Positions 16,746-26,680 are shown, numbered from the stretch's first letter. The stretch is 64,000 nt of DNA from Maribacter cobaltidurans (GCF_002269385.1 NZ_CP022957.1:1607001-1671000); one strand, 5' to 3'. Translations and numbers: made by a program. The notes: generated by a model not told the origin, from the letters alone.

Positions 16746-17909
16746 ATGAAAAAACTACTTTTCCTAGCCATTTCATTGGGACTATTATCCTGCGGAGGTG
16801 AAAACCAATCCGTATCCGGCTTAATAGAAAATGGTGATGTGGAGGCTTTAAGAGCCAAAAAGAACGAAATAGTAAGTCAACAGAAGGAACTTGAATACCA
16901 ATTGATTCAGATAGATTCTGCTATTTCTCTATATGGACCAGCCGAAAAACTGCCATTGGTAAATACGATAACCGTAGAACCCGAGCTTTTTAAGCACTAT
17001 TTGGAACTTCAAGGTAGTGTAAGCACCAAACAGAACGTTCTTATTTACCCAGAAATGTCCGGGACATTGCAGCGCGTATATGTAAAAGAAGGTCAACGGG
17101 TCAATAAAGGACAACTCTTGGCTACCATAGACGATGGTGGTATGGGAAGTCAATTGTCCCAATTAAAGACCCAGGCAGAACTGGCCAAAACTACTTTTGA
17201 AAGAAGAAAAAGGCTTTGGGAACAGCAAATTGGTTCCGAAATCGAATATTTATCGGCCAAGGCAGAGTATGAGGCACGACAAGATGCCGTAAAACAAGCG
17301 GAGAGTCAGCTAGGAAAATCATCCATTAGGGCCCCTTTTTCCGGTATTATCGACAATGTCATCAAAGACCAAGGAACCGTAGTTTCCCCAGGCCCAGGTT
17401 CTGAAATCTTCAGAATTGTAAACCTTTCGGACATGTACATTGAAGTTGATGTTCCCGAAACATATATTGGTTCTATTTCCAAGGGTAAAGAGGCCTTAGT
17501 GTATTTCCCAGTCTTGGGCGATAGTATTGAAACCGAAATCAGGGAAACCGGCAACTTCATCAATCCGGCGAACCGCTCCTTTAGTGTTGAAATACCAGTA
17601 CCGAACAAGGATGGACAAATTAAGCCAAACCTTACGGGCAAGGTGAACCTAAATGATTATACCAGTGAAAATGCGATTCTTTTACCATCAAGTATCATTT
17701 CTGAAAATGCGGAGGGCGACCAATATGTGTATGTGGCCGAAGAACCGAATGCCGATGGCGAGGCAAAAGTAAAAAGAACCTTTGTCACCATTGGTAAGAC
17801 CCAAGGCCCATCCGTTGAAATACTTAGCGGTTTAGAAAGCGGAAACCATGTGGTTAAAGAAGGTGCGAGAAGTGTGAAGGACGGTCAAAAAGTAAAAATT
17901 CAAAAGTAA
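16746..17909 (+). CDS. RND efflux periplasmic adaptor (membrane-fusion) lipoprotein
   Basis: A 387-residue HlyD/AcrA-type adaptor. The N terminus is a lipoprotein signal (MKKLLFLAISLGLLSCGG, Cys at residue 16). An N-terminal helix is followed by the biotinyl-lipoyl half motifs (GTLQRVYVKEGQRVNKGQLL; later IRAPFSGIIDNVIKDQGTVV) with a short helical hairpin between, then the beta-barrel and membrane-proximal domains ending in GLESGNHVVKEGARSVKDGQ. It bridges the TolC channel and the RND pump encoded on either side. The stop is six bases before the pump start. Confidence 0.93.
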   Translation: MKKLLFLAISLGLLSCGGENQSVSGLIENGDVEALRAKKNEIVSQQKELEYQLIQIDSAISLYGPAEKLPLVNTITVEPELFKHYLELQGSVSTKQNVLIYPEMSGTLQRVYVKEGQRVNKGQLLATIDDGGMGSQLSQLKTQAELAKTTFERRKRLWEQQIGSEIEYLSAKAEYEARQDAVKQAESQLGKSSIRAPFSGIIDNVIKDQGTVVSPGPGSEIFRIVNLSDMYIEVDVPETYIGSISKGKEALVYFPVLGDSIETEIRETGNFINPANRSFSVEIPVPNKDGQIKPNLTGKVNLNDYTSENAILLPSSIISENAEGDQYVYVAEEPNADGEAKVKRTFVTIGKTQGPSVEILSGLESGNHVVKEGARSVKDGQKVKIQK

Positions 17910-17915
17910 GATTCA

Positions 17916-20900
17916 ATGAGCGATAAAGTAAAGAAAAACGCCGATAAGGAGTTTAAATTATCTTCTTGGGCCATTGATAATCCTTCGGTCATTTATGTCA
18001 TGATCGCCATATTTCTATGGCTTGGTTTTTCAGCCTACATGGCAATGCCAAGGGAAGATTTCCCCGAAATCGTGGAAACCAAGGTGTATATAAGCACCCC
18101 ATATCCTGGCAACACAGCGGAGGATATAGAAAGATTGATAACCGACCCCCTCGAGGACCGACTCAAAAACATAAGTAACGTGGTGGAAATCGTTTCTACT
18201 TCCCAAGAGGACTACGCCATTATTACGGTAGAGTTTGATGAGGAAATAACCGTGGAGCAGGCCAAGCAAAAAGTAAAGGATGAGGTGGATTCCGAAAAAG
18301 CAAGTGAGGATTGGCCAACATTCAACGGTGCTAAAGTAGAACCTAATGTGTTCGACCTTAATTTTTCCGAGGAGGTACCCATTATGAATATCAATTTTAC
18401 TGGGGATTATCCTGTGGAAAAATTAAAGGATTTTGCGGAATACCTACAGGATGAAATTGAAGACCTACCGGAAATCAAACAAGCGGATATTCGTGGAGCA
18501 CAAGAGAAAGAAGTAGAAGTGGCGGTAGATATCTATAAGATGATGGCGGCCAAAATAAGTTTTCAGGATGTCTTGAACGCCATAGGGAATGGAAACATGA
18601 CCATTTCCGCGGGAAACTTGAAAACCAGCGGACAACGTCGAACCATAAGGGTATTGGGTGAAATCGAAAACCCCAGTGATTTGGACAATTTTGTAGTGAA
18701 GTCCGAAAATGGGGCGGTTTACCTAAAGGATATCGCCAAAGTTACCTTCGAGGAAAAGGACAAAACTACCTATGCCAGGGAATTCGGGGACAATGTGGTC
18801 ATGTTGGATGTAAAAAAACGTGCCGGAAGAAATGCCATCTCGGCTGCCGATAAAATTAAGGAAATCGTTAAGGAGGAACAGGCTAATTATTTCCCCGCCG
18901 ACCTTCATATTTCCATTGCCAACGACTCTTCTAGCCGAACCTTGAACCAAGTTGATGACTTGGTGAACAATATCATTTTCGGGATAATCCTCGTGGTTAC
19001 CGTTCTTATGTTCTTTTTAGGGTTTAGGAATGCCCTATTTGTTGGTTTTGCCATCCCAATGTCCATGTTCATGTCCTTTATGATACTTTCTGGGCTAGGG
19101 TACACCCTAAACACAATGATTCTATTTGGGATGATTATGGGTCTGGGAATGTTGGTAGATAACGGTATTGTGGTTGTTGAGAATGTATACCGATTGATGG
19201 ACGAAGGCATGCCAAAAATTGAAGCGGCCAAGAAGGGTATCGGGGAAATCGCTTTTCCAATTATCATTTCCACGGCCACTACGGTAGCCGCCTTTGTACC
19301 TCTTGGGTTATGGCCGGGGATTTTTGGGCAATTCATGAAGTATTTTCCAATAACGCTATCGGTGGTATTGGGTTCTTCTTTGATTGTGGCCATTTTTATG
19401 AACTCCATGTTGGTTTCCCAATTTATGAGTACCAGTGAAAAGGAGTTGACCAGAAAACAGCTTATACGAATGAGTATTATTTTAGGTGGGCTGGGTATTT
19501 TAATTCTTGTATTTGGTGGTGCAATGCGAGGATTGGGATCCGTACTCATACTTACCGGAATTATGTTTTGGGTGTACAAGTATGTCATTAAAGGTGCGGC
19601 ACAGCGTTTCCAGAAAAAGACCATGTCCCGATTCGAGGATTGGTATGAAAAGCAATTGAAGCATGCTTTGAGAGGTAAGAATGTGTATTGGTATTTTAGT
19701 CTGACCTTCCTCCTGCTGATAACCATATTTATCCTTTTCGGGATATCATTAGGATCTGGAAGAACCAAGGTTGAATTCTTCCCGGATAATACTCCCAACG
19801 AAATCTATGTCTATATCGAATATCCGGAAGGAACCGCGATTGAAAAAACCAATGAAATTACCAAGAAGGTCGAAAATCAGGTATATGGAATCATGGACGA
19901 CCCTGCCTATAAGAAAAATGGCGAGAACTTTATAGTTACTTCCGCCGTCTCCGTAGTGGGTGAAGGAGCTGGAAACCCCCTGACGGATGGTGGATCTTCC
20001 GCAGAAATGCCGCACAAGGGAAAAGTGACCGTCAACTTCGCCGAATTTAAGTATAGGGACGGCATAAATACGGAGAATATTAGGGCGAAAGTACAGGAAG
20101 CTGTTAGTGGTATTTATCCTGGAGTGGCCATTTCCGTAGAAAAAGAAGCAAACGGACCACCAGCGGGACCACCGATCAATATAGAATTGGAAGGTAGGGA
20201 TTACGACCAATTGATCAACACGGCGGAGGATATCCGAAATTTCCTCAACACCAAGAACATTGAGGGTATTGAGGAGTTAAAAGTGGATGTAAACAAGAGT
20301 AAACCGGCCATGCGGGTTGTAGTAGATCGTGAAAAAGCTGGGGAACTTGGTGTCGCCGTGGGCCAAGTAGGAAATCAATTAAGGCGTTCCTTATTTGGTG
20401 AAAAAGCAGGGGTCTACAAAGAAGATGGTGAGGATTATGACATCAACGTGCGCTTTAATGAAGAGTTAAGGTATAACAAGAGCGCGCTCTTCAATCAGAA
20501 TATCATTTTTAGGGATCCCGCAAACGGGCAGATTAAGGAAATTCCTATTTCCGCCGTAGCCAAAGAGACGAATACTTCTGGATTTAGTGCTATCAAGCAC
20601 CGGGACGGTAATCGTGTGGTAACTGTGTATTCCGGTTTAAAAGCTGGAGGAAACGCAGCGGCCATTGTTGCCCAGATTCAGGAGGAAATGAAACAGTTTG
20701 AAGAAATGCCGAACAACGTCAAAGTAGACTACACCGGTGAGATTGAAGAACAGAACAAGCAACAGATGTTTTTGATCGGAGCGTTTTTCTCTGGACTTGG
20801 CTTGATTATGCTGATTCTTATTTTCCAATTTGGGGGAATCTCCAAGCCCTTAATTATAATGATTGCCATATTCTTAAGTTTTATTGGGGTCTTTGGAGGG

Positions 20901-21380
20901 CTAATGATTACGGGGTGGTCCTTTGTAATTATGATGACCATGATGGGAATTATCTCCTTGGCAGGAATCGTAGTAAACAACGGTGTGGTACTATTGGACT
21001 ATACCCAAATCCTGGTAGATCGTAAAAAGGTAAAACTGGACATGGACGATAAGGCGCTTTTGACCTTATCAGATGCGACGGAGGCCATTGTTAAAGGTGG
21101 AAAAGCAAGGTTACGACCTGTAATCCTAACGGCCATAACCACGGTACTGGGATTGATACCTTTAGCCATAGGTTTGAATATCGATTTCTTTGCCTTGTTC
21201 TCCGAGTTCAACCCACATATTTATGTTGGTGGGGATAACGTAGTATTCTGGGGGCCATTGGCTTGGACCGTAATATTTGGTCTTATAGTGGCCACTTTTT
21301 TAACCTTGATCATTGTACCGGTACTATTCAATATTATATACCGTATCAAGATTAAAGTAAGGGGTGCGGTAAATAACTAA
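17916..21380 (+). CDS. RND-superfamily efflux permease
   Basis: A 1154-residue inner-membrane pump with the RND layout: TM1 (ALIYVM-like segment near residue 25-45), large periplasmic loop, TM2-6, a second periplasmic loop, TM8-12. The TM4 signature reads GMLVDNGIVVVENVYR, so the usual Asp-Asp pair of AcrB-like pumps is Asp-Asn; in the TM10/11 region the AcrB lysine position reads Asn (GIVVNNGVVLLDY). It is about 100 residues longer than AcrB. Proton coupling may therefore use a different residue set, as in related Bacteroidota pumps. Substrate unknown. It ends the tetR-tolC-adaptor-RND operon before a bidirectional terminator. Confidence 0.92.
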   Translation: MSDKVKKNADKEFKLSSWAIDNPSVIYVMIAIFLWLGFSAYMAMPREDFPEIVETKVYISTPYPGNTAEDIERLITDPLEDRLKNISNVVEIVSTSQEDYAIITVEFDEEITVEQAKQKVKDEVDSEKASEDWPTFNGAKVEPNVFDLNFSEEVPIMNINFTGDYPVEKLKDFAEYLQDEIEDLPEIKQADIRGAQEKEVEVAVDIYKMMAAKISFQDVLNAIGNGNMTISAGNLKTSGQRRTIRVLGEIENPSDLDNFVVKSENGAVYLKDIAKVTFEEKDKTTYAREFGDNVVMLDVKKRAGRNAISAADKIKEIVKEEQANYFPADLHISIANDSSSRTLNQVDDLVNNIIFGIILVVTVLMFFLGFRNALFVGFAIPMSMFMSFMILSGLGYTLNTMILFGMIMGLGMLVDNGIVVVENVYRLMDEGMPKIEAAKKGIGEIAFPIIISTATTVAAFVPLGLWPGIFGQFMKYFPITLSVVLGSSLIVAIFMNSMLVSQFMSTSEKELTRKQLIRMSIILGGLGILILVFGGAMRGLGSVLILTGIMFWVYKYVIKGAAQRFQKKTMSRFEDWYEKQLKHALRGKNVYWYFSLTFLLLITIFILFGISLGSGRTKVEFFPDNTPNEIYVYIEYPEGTAIEKTNEITKKVENQVYGIMDDPAYKKNGENFIVTSAVSVVGEGAGNPLTDGGSSAEMPHKGKVTVNFAEFKYRDGINTENIRAKVQEAVSGIYPGVAISVEKEANGPPAGPPINIELEGRDYDQLINTAEDIRNFLNTKNIEGIEELKVDVNKSKPAMRVVVDREKAGELGVAVGQVGNQLRRSLFGEKAGVYKEDGEDYDINVRFNEELRYNKSALFNQNIIFRDPANGQIKEIPISAVAKETNTSGFSAIKHRDGNRVVTVYSGLKAGGNAAAIVAQIQEEMKQFEEMPNNVKVDYTGEIEEQNKQQMFLIGAFFSGLGLIMLILIFQFGGISKPLIIMIAIFLSFIGVFGGLMITGWSFVIMMTMMGIISLAGIVVNNGVVLLDYTQILVDRKKVKLDMDDKALLTLSDATEAIVKGGKARLRPVILTAITTVLGLIPLAIGLNIDFFALFSEFNPHIYVGGDNVVFWGPLAWTVIFGLIVATFLTLIIVPVLFNIIYRIKIKVRGAVNN

Positions 21381-21445
21381 AACCTATGTATTTGTTTTGA
21401 TGAGAAAAGACAATGGATTCAGCGCTTTAAAATTATGTAAAGAAA

Positions 21446-21475
21446 AAAAGCCCGATACTAAAGTATCGGGCTTTT
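21446..21475. terminator. Bidirectional terminator
   Basis: Stem agcccgatac / gtatcgggct with a TAAA loop, flanked by A-run and T-run so that it works for both the RND operon (plus) and the MORN-like gene (minus). Confidence 0.85.
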
Positions 21476-21503
21476 CTTATAATTTAGAAGAGTATTCGTA
21501 TTA

Positions 21504-21851
21504 CTAGTTAGTTACAATGGCTTCCTTAGCATCCATTTTTTCTACACTGGCAATCCTGTTATTATCAAAATTAACTTCTTTTACGGTATCCCCTTCCCAA
21601 AACAACCATTTACCAGTTTTCACTCCTTTGTCGTAATTACCCATTGCAATTTTCTCCCCCTTATCATCAAACATGGTCCACTTGCCTTCTAGTTTTTCAT
21701 TTAAGAAAAAACCTTGTTGGGAAATTTCACCATTGGCATGAAAATAGGTAGCCTTTACCTTGTCCCCTACTTTTTCAAATTTTGGTTCTACTTGTTGTGC
21801 ATGGGCACTAAAAGAAAGTGCTAGAACGGCCATGATTAGAATACGTTTCAT
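21504..21851 (-). CDS. Secreted MORN/YwqK-like repeat protein
   Basis: A 115-residue exported protein. The start at 21851 gives a canonical signal peptide (MKRILIMAVLALSFSAHAQQ); a start 11 codons upstream is possible but less good. The mature part shows two to three MORN-2-like units with G-x-W/F spacing (GEISQQGFFLNEKLEGKW, GNYDKGVKTGKWLFW). Such proteins are often annotated as YwqK-family antitoxins, but no toxin is nearby and a signal peptide argues for an envelope role. Function unknown. Confidence 0.75.
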   Translation of the reverse strand: MKRILIMAVLALSFSAHAQQVEPKFEKVGDKVKATYFHANGEISQQGFFLNEKLEGKWTMFDDKGEKIAMGNYDKGVKTGKWLFWEGDTVKEVNFDNNRIASVEKMDAKEAIVTN

Positions 21852-21897
21852 AGGATATATATTTTTTATAATTATCTTCGACATAACATTAACGTTA

Positions 21898-21927
21898 CAA
21901 ATATATAATTATTTTACTATAAATCAA
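21898..21927 (-). promoter_or_regulatory. Promoter of the MORN-like gene
   Basis: On the minus strand: TTG (21927-21925), 19-base spacer, TATATTTG (21905-21898). This is a complete match to the Bacteroidota promoter pattern. Predicted transcription start is about 21894, a leader of ~43 bases to the ATG at 21851. Confidence 0.6.
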
Positions 21928-22081
21928 TATTTAGATAACGTTTACTTAACATTAAATTTACATTGAAAATATAATTATTTGTGTTACAGTGTTTTACAAT
22001 TTGAACTTTAACAATTATACCCTTCCTTACATTTTAAAAAAGGTAGTGTCACAAATAAATCTTTAATCGACCAAGACTTCT

Positions 22082-22089
22082 TAAATTTG
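22082..22089 (+). promoter_or_regulatory. -7 box for aspS
   Basis: TAAATTTG matches TAnnTTTG, 25 bases before the aspS ATG. No TTG is seen at -33. Confidence 0.45.
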
Positions 22090-22114
22090 CCTTTCTTTTT
22101 ATAATAAGACCATT

Positions 22115-23863
22115 ATGTATAGAAGCCATACCTGTGGAGAATTAAGGGATTCACATATAAATACCGATGTTGTTTTATCTGGCTGGGTCCATAAGACCCG
22201 AGATAAAGGATTTGTGGTTTGGGTAGATTTGCGTGATCGCTATGGTATCACACAGTTGGTGTTCGATGAAGACCGTACTTCAGCGGAGCTATTGGAAAAG
22301 TCCAGAAATCTAGGACGTGAGTTCGTAATACAGATTAAGGGTACTGTAATAGAGAGAGCCTCTAAAAACGATAAAATACCAACGGGAGCCATTGAGGTAT
22401 TGGTCAAAGAACTTACGGTTCTTAATGTTTCCAAAACCCCTCCTTTTACAATTGAGAACGAAACTGATGGTGGCGAAGACCTTCGGATGAAATATCGATA
22501 TCTGGACATCCGTCGTAATCCCGTAAAAAACAACCTTATTTTTAGGAGCAAGGTGACCATGGAAGTTCGAAACTATTTATCCCAAGAAGGGTTTATAGAA
22601 GTGGAAACTCCTTATTTAATCAAGTCTACACCAGAGGGAGCCCGGGATTTTGTGGTTCCAAGTAGAATGAACGAAGGACAGTTCTATGCCCTACCCCAAT
22701 CCCCACAGACTTTTAAACAGCTGTTAATGGTGGGTGGAATGGACAAATACTTTCAAATTGTAAAGTGTTTTAGGGATGAGGACCTACGGGCAGACAGGCA
22801 ACCTGAGTTTACCCAAATCGACTGTGAAATGGCTTTTGTGGAACAGGAGGATATCCTAGAAGTCTTTGAAGGGTTGACCAAATATCTATTGAAGGAAATC
22901 AATGGGGTTGAAATAGACAAATTCCCAAGAATCACCTTCGACGAGGCCATGGCAAAATATGGTAACGATAAGCCCGACATTCGTTTTGGAATGGAGTTTG
23001 GCGAATTGAACGAGGTTGCCCAACATAAGGATTTCAATGTTTTTAATTCGGCCGAATTGGTTGTGGGCATTGCTATCCCCAGCGGTAACTCCTATACCAG
23101 AAAGGAAATCGACAAACTTACGGATTGGGTAAAAAGACCACAGGTTGGCGCTTTGGGAATGGTCTATTGCCGATGTAACGAAGACGGTACTTACAAATCG
23201 TCCGTAGATAAATTTTACGACCAGGACGACTTGGCCCAATGGGCCAAAGCGACTGGCGCAAAGGCTGGTGACCTTATTTGTGTCCTTTCTGGGGACAAAA
23301 ACAAGGTAAGGGGACAACTGAGTGCCTTGCGTATGGAGATGGCACAGCGATTGGGCCTAAGAAAATCGGACGAATTTGCTCCCCTTTGGGTGGTTGATTT
23401 TCCCTTATTGGAATTGGACGAGGAAACCGGCCATTACCATGCTATGCACCATCCGTTTACTTCCCCAAAACCGGGACAACTGGAACTGTTGGACAAAGAT
23501 CCAGGAGCCGTTCGCGCCAATGCCTATGACTTGGTATTAAATGGAAACGAAATTGGAGGAGGTTCCATTCGTATACACGATAAGGAAACCCAATCCATCA
23601 TGTTCAAACATTTAGGGTTTACGCCCGAAGAGGCAAAAGCACAGTTCGGATTCTTAATGGACGCCTTCCAATATGGCGCGCCGCCACATGGCGGAATCGC
23701 CTTTGGGTTGGATCGCTTGGTTTCGATTTTAGGCGGACAGGAAACCATTCGGGATTTTATCGCCTTCCCCAAAAATAACAATGGTAGGGATGTGATGATA
23801 GATGCCCCTGCCCCTATAGATGATGGACAACTTAAGGAGCTCAATCTGAAATTGGATTTATAG
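22115..23863 (+). CDS. aspS: Aspartyl-tRNA synthetase
   Basis: A 582-residue class II synthetase that charges tRNA-Asp. N-terminal OB-fold anticodon-binding domain ([20 protein letters not shown]), then the catalytic core: motif 2 [18 protein letters not shown] (arginine and glutamate for ATP), and motif 3 [15 protein letters not shown] near the C terminus. The bacterial-type insertion (GAD) domain accounts for the length and contains the stretch starting near residue 290. Length matches bacterial AspRS. It is monocistronic with its own promoter box and a terminator 8 bases after the stop. Confidence 0.97.
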   Translation: MYRSHTCGELRDSHINTDVVLSGWVHKTRDKGFVVWVDLRDRYGITQLVFDEDRTSAELLEKSRNLGREFVIQIKGTVIERASKNDKIPTGAIEVLVKELTVLNVSKTPPFTIENETDGGEDLRMKYRYLDIRRNPVKNNLIFRSKVTMEVRNYLSQEGFIEVETPYLIKSTPEGARDFVVPSRMNEGQFYALPQSPQTFKQLLMVGGMDKYFQIVKCFRDEDLRADRQPEFTQIDCEMAFVEQEDILEVFEGLTKYLLKEINGVEIDKFPRITFDEAMAKYGNDKPDIRFGMEFGELNEVAQHKDFNVFNSAELVVGIAIPSGNSYTRKEIDKLTDWVKRPQVGALGMVYCRCNEDGTYKSSVDKFYDQDDLAQWAKATGAKAGDLICVLSGDKNKVRGQLSALRMEMAQRLGLRKSDEFAPLWVVDFPLLELDEETGHYHAMHHPFTSPKPGQLELLDKDPGAVRANAYDLVLNGNEIGGGSIRIHDKETQSIMFKHLGFTPEEAKAQFGFLMDAFQYGAPPHGGIAFGLDRLVSILGGQETIRDFIAFPKNNNGRDVMIDAPAPIDDGQLKELNLKLDL

Positions 23864-23871
23864 GAAATAAA

Positions 23872-23898
23872 AAATCCCACTTTTAGGTGGGATTTTTA
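23872..23898 (+). terminator. Rho-independent terminator after aspS
   Basis: Stem aaatcccac / gtgggattt (9 bp) with a 6-base loop, then a T run. It closes the aspS transcript. Confidence 0.85.
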
Positions 23899-23925
23899 TA
23901 TACCTTTAAATGAAGTTTTTCAGGA

Positions 23926-25713
23926 ATGCCAACCCAAAACAAATCCTTACTTAAACGTTTGCTCATCTGGAGGTATAAAAATATTTCCGAGAAAACCTTC
24001 ATCTATATTCTTAGCGTGGTGGTAGGACTTTTGGCAGGTTTGGCCTCGGTAACCCTTAAAAACGTCACATATTTTATTGAAGCCTCCTTGGAGAAAGGCA
24101 TCATTTTCTCCCAAAACCAACTGTACTTTATCCTACCGATTATTGGGTTGACCCTTGTCTACCTCTATGTGAAATTCGTACATAAAGAGCGCTTGAAACA
24201 TGCCGTTTCCTCAATTCTCTTTTCATTATCGAAAAAGCGGGGAATCATAGCCCGAAAGCAAATCCTTACCCAATTAATAGCGGCCCCGCTAACCGTAGGT
24301 TTCGGTGGTTCCGTAGGTCTTCTTGGTCCTGCCGTAGCATCGGGAGCGGCAATTAGTTCCAACTTGGGCAAATTATTCCATATCAATGCCAAGACCCGCT
24401 CTTTATTGATTGCCTGTGCCTCCGCAGGTGCCATAGCCTCCATCTTTCAATCGCCCATTGCGGCCATCATATTTGCTGTGGAGGTTTTTAGCATGGACCT
24501 CACCATGCTTTCCATGTTACCCCTATTATTGGCATCGATTTCCGGGGTGCTTACCTCCTATTTCTTTTTGGGAAACGAGGTCCTGTTCAACTTTAGTATA
24601 TCCCGGGCTTTTGAGGTCAAAGACACCTTGTTCTATATTGTCTTAGGGGTAGGTACGGCCGTTGCCTCTATTTACTTTACCAAAATGTACTTTGGTATTC
24701 TCAAGCTTTTTAAACCGCTTAAAAGTCCTAAATATCGACTTTTGGTGGGCGGTCTCGCCATAGGAATTATGTTGTATATGATTCCCCCGCTTTATGGGGA
24801 GGGTTTCAGTTTTATAAACAACCTTTTAATTGGAGACCATATACAGGCCTTGGGCAAGACTCCTTTTGATCAGTATTTGGGAAATATTTGGGTGGTTATC
24901 GCTTTGTTATTCGGTATTACCATATTTAAGGCCGTGGCCATGACAACCACCTTTGCGGCTGGAGGTGCCGGTGGAATTTTCATCCCTACCATGGTCATGG
25001 GAAGTGCCCTGGGCAATGTGGTGGCCAAGGTCATCAACAACCTGGGGCTGGGATTCTCCGTATCCGAGAGTAATTTTACCCTGATAGGTATGGCCGGACT
25101 CATTGCCGGGGTGTTACACGCCCCCTTGACGGCTATATTCCTCATTGCCGAAATTACCGGCGGATACGGGCTTTTTGTACCCTTAATGATTACCGCTTCC
25201 ATTTCCTATTTGATTACCAAAAACACTATCGACTACAATATTTATACCCGAGAACTGGCGGAGCGGGGCGACCTGATCACCCATAACAAGGACAAGGCCG
25301 TACTGACCCTTATGAGTCTGGACGACCTAATCGAAATGAACTTCAAAACGGTGAATCAACATATGACCCTCGGGGAAATGTTGCATGAGTCCGTAGCCAA
25401 ATCTACCCGTAATATCTTTCCTGTAGTAGATAGTCATGAAGCATTGGTAGGTATTATCCTATTGGACGATATTCGGGAATTCATGTTCGATACCGCCTTG
25501 TATAAAACCACCAAGGCCATCACCTTTATGCAAAAACCCCCGGAAATCATTTTTTACGACCAGGACAACATGCAGGCCATTATGCAGAAATTCCAGGACA
25601 GCGGAGCCTGGAATCTTCCTGTGGTCAAGGACGGAAAGTATATGGGCTTTGTTTCCAAATCCAAGTTATTGACCGCCTACCGTAGGGAACTGATCAACTT
25701 TACGGGGAACTAA
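23926..25713 (+). CDS. CLC-family chloride channel/antiporter with CBS domains, gating Glu missing
   Basis: A 595-residue CLC membrane protein (about ten to twelve helices) with a C-terminal pair of CBS domains (about residues 455-590; VKDGKYMGFVSKSKLL). The selectivity helix motif GSxGxEGP reads GSVGLLGPAVASGAAI, so the external gating glutamate (E148 in the E. coli exchanger) is a leucine. The later motif GGAGGIFIPTMVMGSALG is intact. Family members with a hydrophobic residue at that position are uncoupled or constitutively open in mutational work, so this protein may be a channel. It follows aspS by 62 bases with a terminator between. Confidence 0.9.
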   Translation: MPTQNKSLLKRLLIWRYKNISEKTFIYILSVVVGLLAGLASVTLKNVTYFIEASLEKGIIFSQNQLYFILPIIGLTLVYLYVKFVHKERLKHAVSSILFSLSKKRGIIARKQILTQLIAAPLTVGFGGSVGLLGPAVASGAAISSNLGKLFHINAKTRSLLIACASAGAIASIFQSPIAAIIFAVEVFSMDLTMLSMLPLLLASISGVLTSYFFLGNEVLFNFSISRAFEVKDTLFYIVLGVGTAVASIYFTKMYFGILKLFKPLKSPKYRLLVGGLAIGIMLYMIPPLYGEGFSFINNLLIGDHIQALGKTPFDQYLGNIWVVIALLFGITIFKAVAMTTTFAAGGAGGIFIPTMVMGSALGNVVAKVINNLGLGFSVSESNFTLIGMAGLIAGVLHAPLTAIFLIAEITGGYGLFVPLMITASISYLITKNTIDYNIYTRELAERGDLITHNKDKAVLTLMSLDDLIEMNFKTVNQHMTLGEMLHESVAKSTRNIFPVVDSHEALVGIILLDDIREFMFDTALYKTTKAITFMQKPPEIIFYDQDNMQAIMQKFQDSGAWNLPVVKDGKYMGFVSKSKLLTAYRRELINFTGN

Positions 25714-25815
25714 ACCTTGGTTCAAAACCGGTACACCTTTTATTCTGGGTAACGAATTTCAACTCTTAGGTTGGTCCATAGCAGTACCCCTAGGATTTAT
25801 TACTGCTACATGATT

Positions 25816-25837
25816 GGATGGGTCAAGCCACCCATCC
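25816..25837. terminator. GC-rich hairpin after the CLC gene
   Basis: ggatgggt / acccatcc, 8-bp perfect stem with a 6-base loop, about 100 bases after the CLC stop. No T run follows, so it may be a weak terminator or a boundary hairpin of the accessory patch. Confidence 0.4.
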
Positions 25838-25927
25838 CGCAATACTCAAATAAATCATTTATGGTTTTACCCCTGATAATAAAGATTGACCTTTTTCATT
25901 GCTTTTATTCCTATATTGGAGGTGTAC

Positions 25928-25963
25928 AGATGTATTTTACATCTATATAAACAAGTTGGCAAC
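25928..25963. repeat. Left boundary of the HNH gene: hairpin plus GTTGGCAAC
   Basis: agatgta-ttt-tacatct (7-bp arms, 25928-25944) followed by GTTGGCAAC (25955-25963), 15 bases before the ATG at 25979. The near-identical GTTGCCAAA plus a hairpin lies on the other side of the gene. Confidence 0.45.
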
Positions 25964-25978
25964 AACCTAAAAACCGAA

Positions 25979-26674
25979 ATGGAAGAAAGTGAATATTACA
26001 AAATAAGTAAAGAAAATGACTTGCCATTAAGGTGTCCTATTCTGAATTATTGTTCGAGAAGAGCTTGGACAATTTATTTATTTTCCGAATATTCAAAATA
26101 TGACCCTAGTTTGAATATGGTTCAAGCTTTGAAAAAAGCGGGAGAAATACCGCAAGATTTTGAAGAAAACGAAATATTGGTACAAGGCGAATCACCTTCT
26201 ATAATAAGAGGAAGTGATAATTACTATTTTTCAGATGTTTGTCCGGAAGTAAATTTATTTGACGGAATGAACGCTATGATTTCAGGAAAAGCCTGTTCAA
26301 AAGGCGACTATGACAAATATTATAAAGGAGAAAAAAACCGAGTTTTAAAATCTCAACACTTTTCGGAATGCCCTGAATTTAATAAATACCTGTTTGACAA
26401 TGACAAAATTGGAAAACGAAGAAAAAAAACGAATAGAAGAAAAGCTATTCCATATAAGACAAAAGCACTTTTACAGAAAGAAATTAAATCTGAATGTCCG
26501 TTTTGCCCTAACAAGGATGTAGACCATTTTCAAGTACATCATATCGATGAAAACCCAGAGAATAATGAATATGGAAATTTATTAATGCTTTGTCCAAATT
26601 GCCACTCAAAAATCACAAAAGGAGACATTTCTAAAGAAACTGTTGGTAATATAAAAGTAGAACTGAATAAATAA
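25979..26674 (+). CDS. HNH endonuclease with Cys-rich N-terminal module
   Basis: The start at 25979 (MEESEYYKIS) is preferred; a frame from 25886 would add 31 residues unlike the rest. The 231-residue product ends in a canonical HNH nuclease fold (SECPFCPNKDVDHFQVHHID, then NPENNEYGNLLMLCPNCHSK). The N-terminal ~140 residues carry paired cysteines with proline (CPILNYCSRRAWTIY; DVCPEVNLFDG; SECPEFNKYLF) that look like a metal-binding or protein-binding module; I recall similar N-terminal modules on other accessory proteins but cannot name one. Base composition is visibly more AT-rich than neighbours. A defence or mobile function is inference. Confidence 0.85.
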   Translation: MEESEYYKISKENDLPLRCPILNYCSRRAWTIYLFSEYSKYDPSLNMVQALKKAGEIPQDFEENEILVQGESPSIIRGSDNYYFSDVCPEVNLFDGMNAMISGKACSKGDYDKYYKGEKNRVLKSQHFSECPEFNKYLFDNDKIGKRRKKTNRRKAIPYKTKALLQKEIKSECPFCPNKDVDHFQVHHIDENPENNEYGNLLMLCPNCHSKITKGDISKETVGNIKVELNK

Positions 26675-26680
26675 AAGGCA

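Noticed and set aside
18905..19798. A 297-codon open frame on the minus strand inside the RND gene
   Set aside because: It lies wholly inside a well-supported gene and its proline/serine/isoleucine-rich product mirrors the coding strand. It is a shadow.
21504..21851. MORN-like protein as an antitoxin of a toxin-antitoxin pair
   Set aside because: It has a signal peptide and its own promoter, and no toxin gene is next to it.
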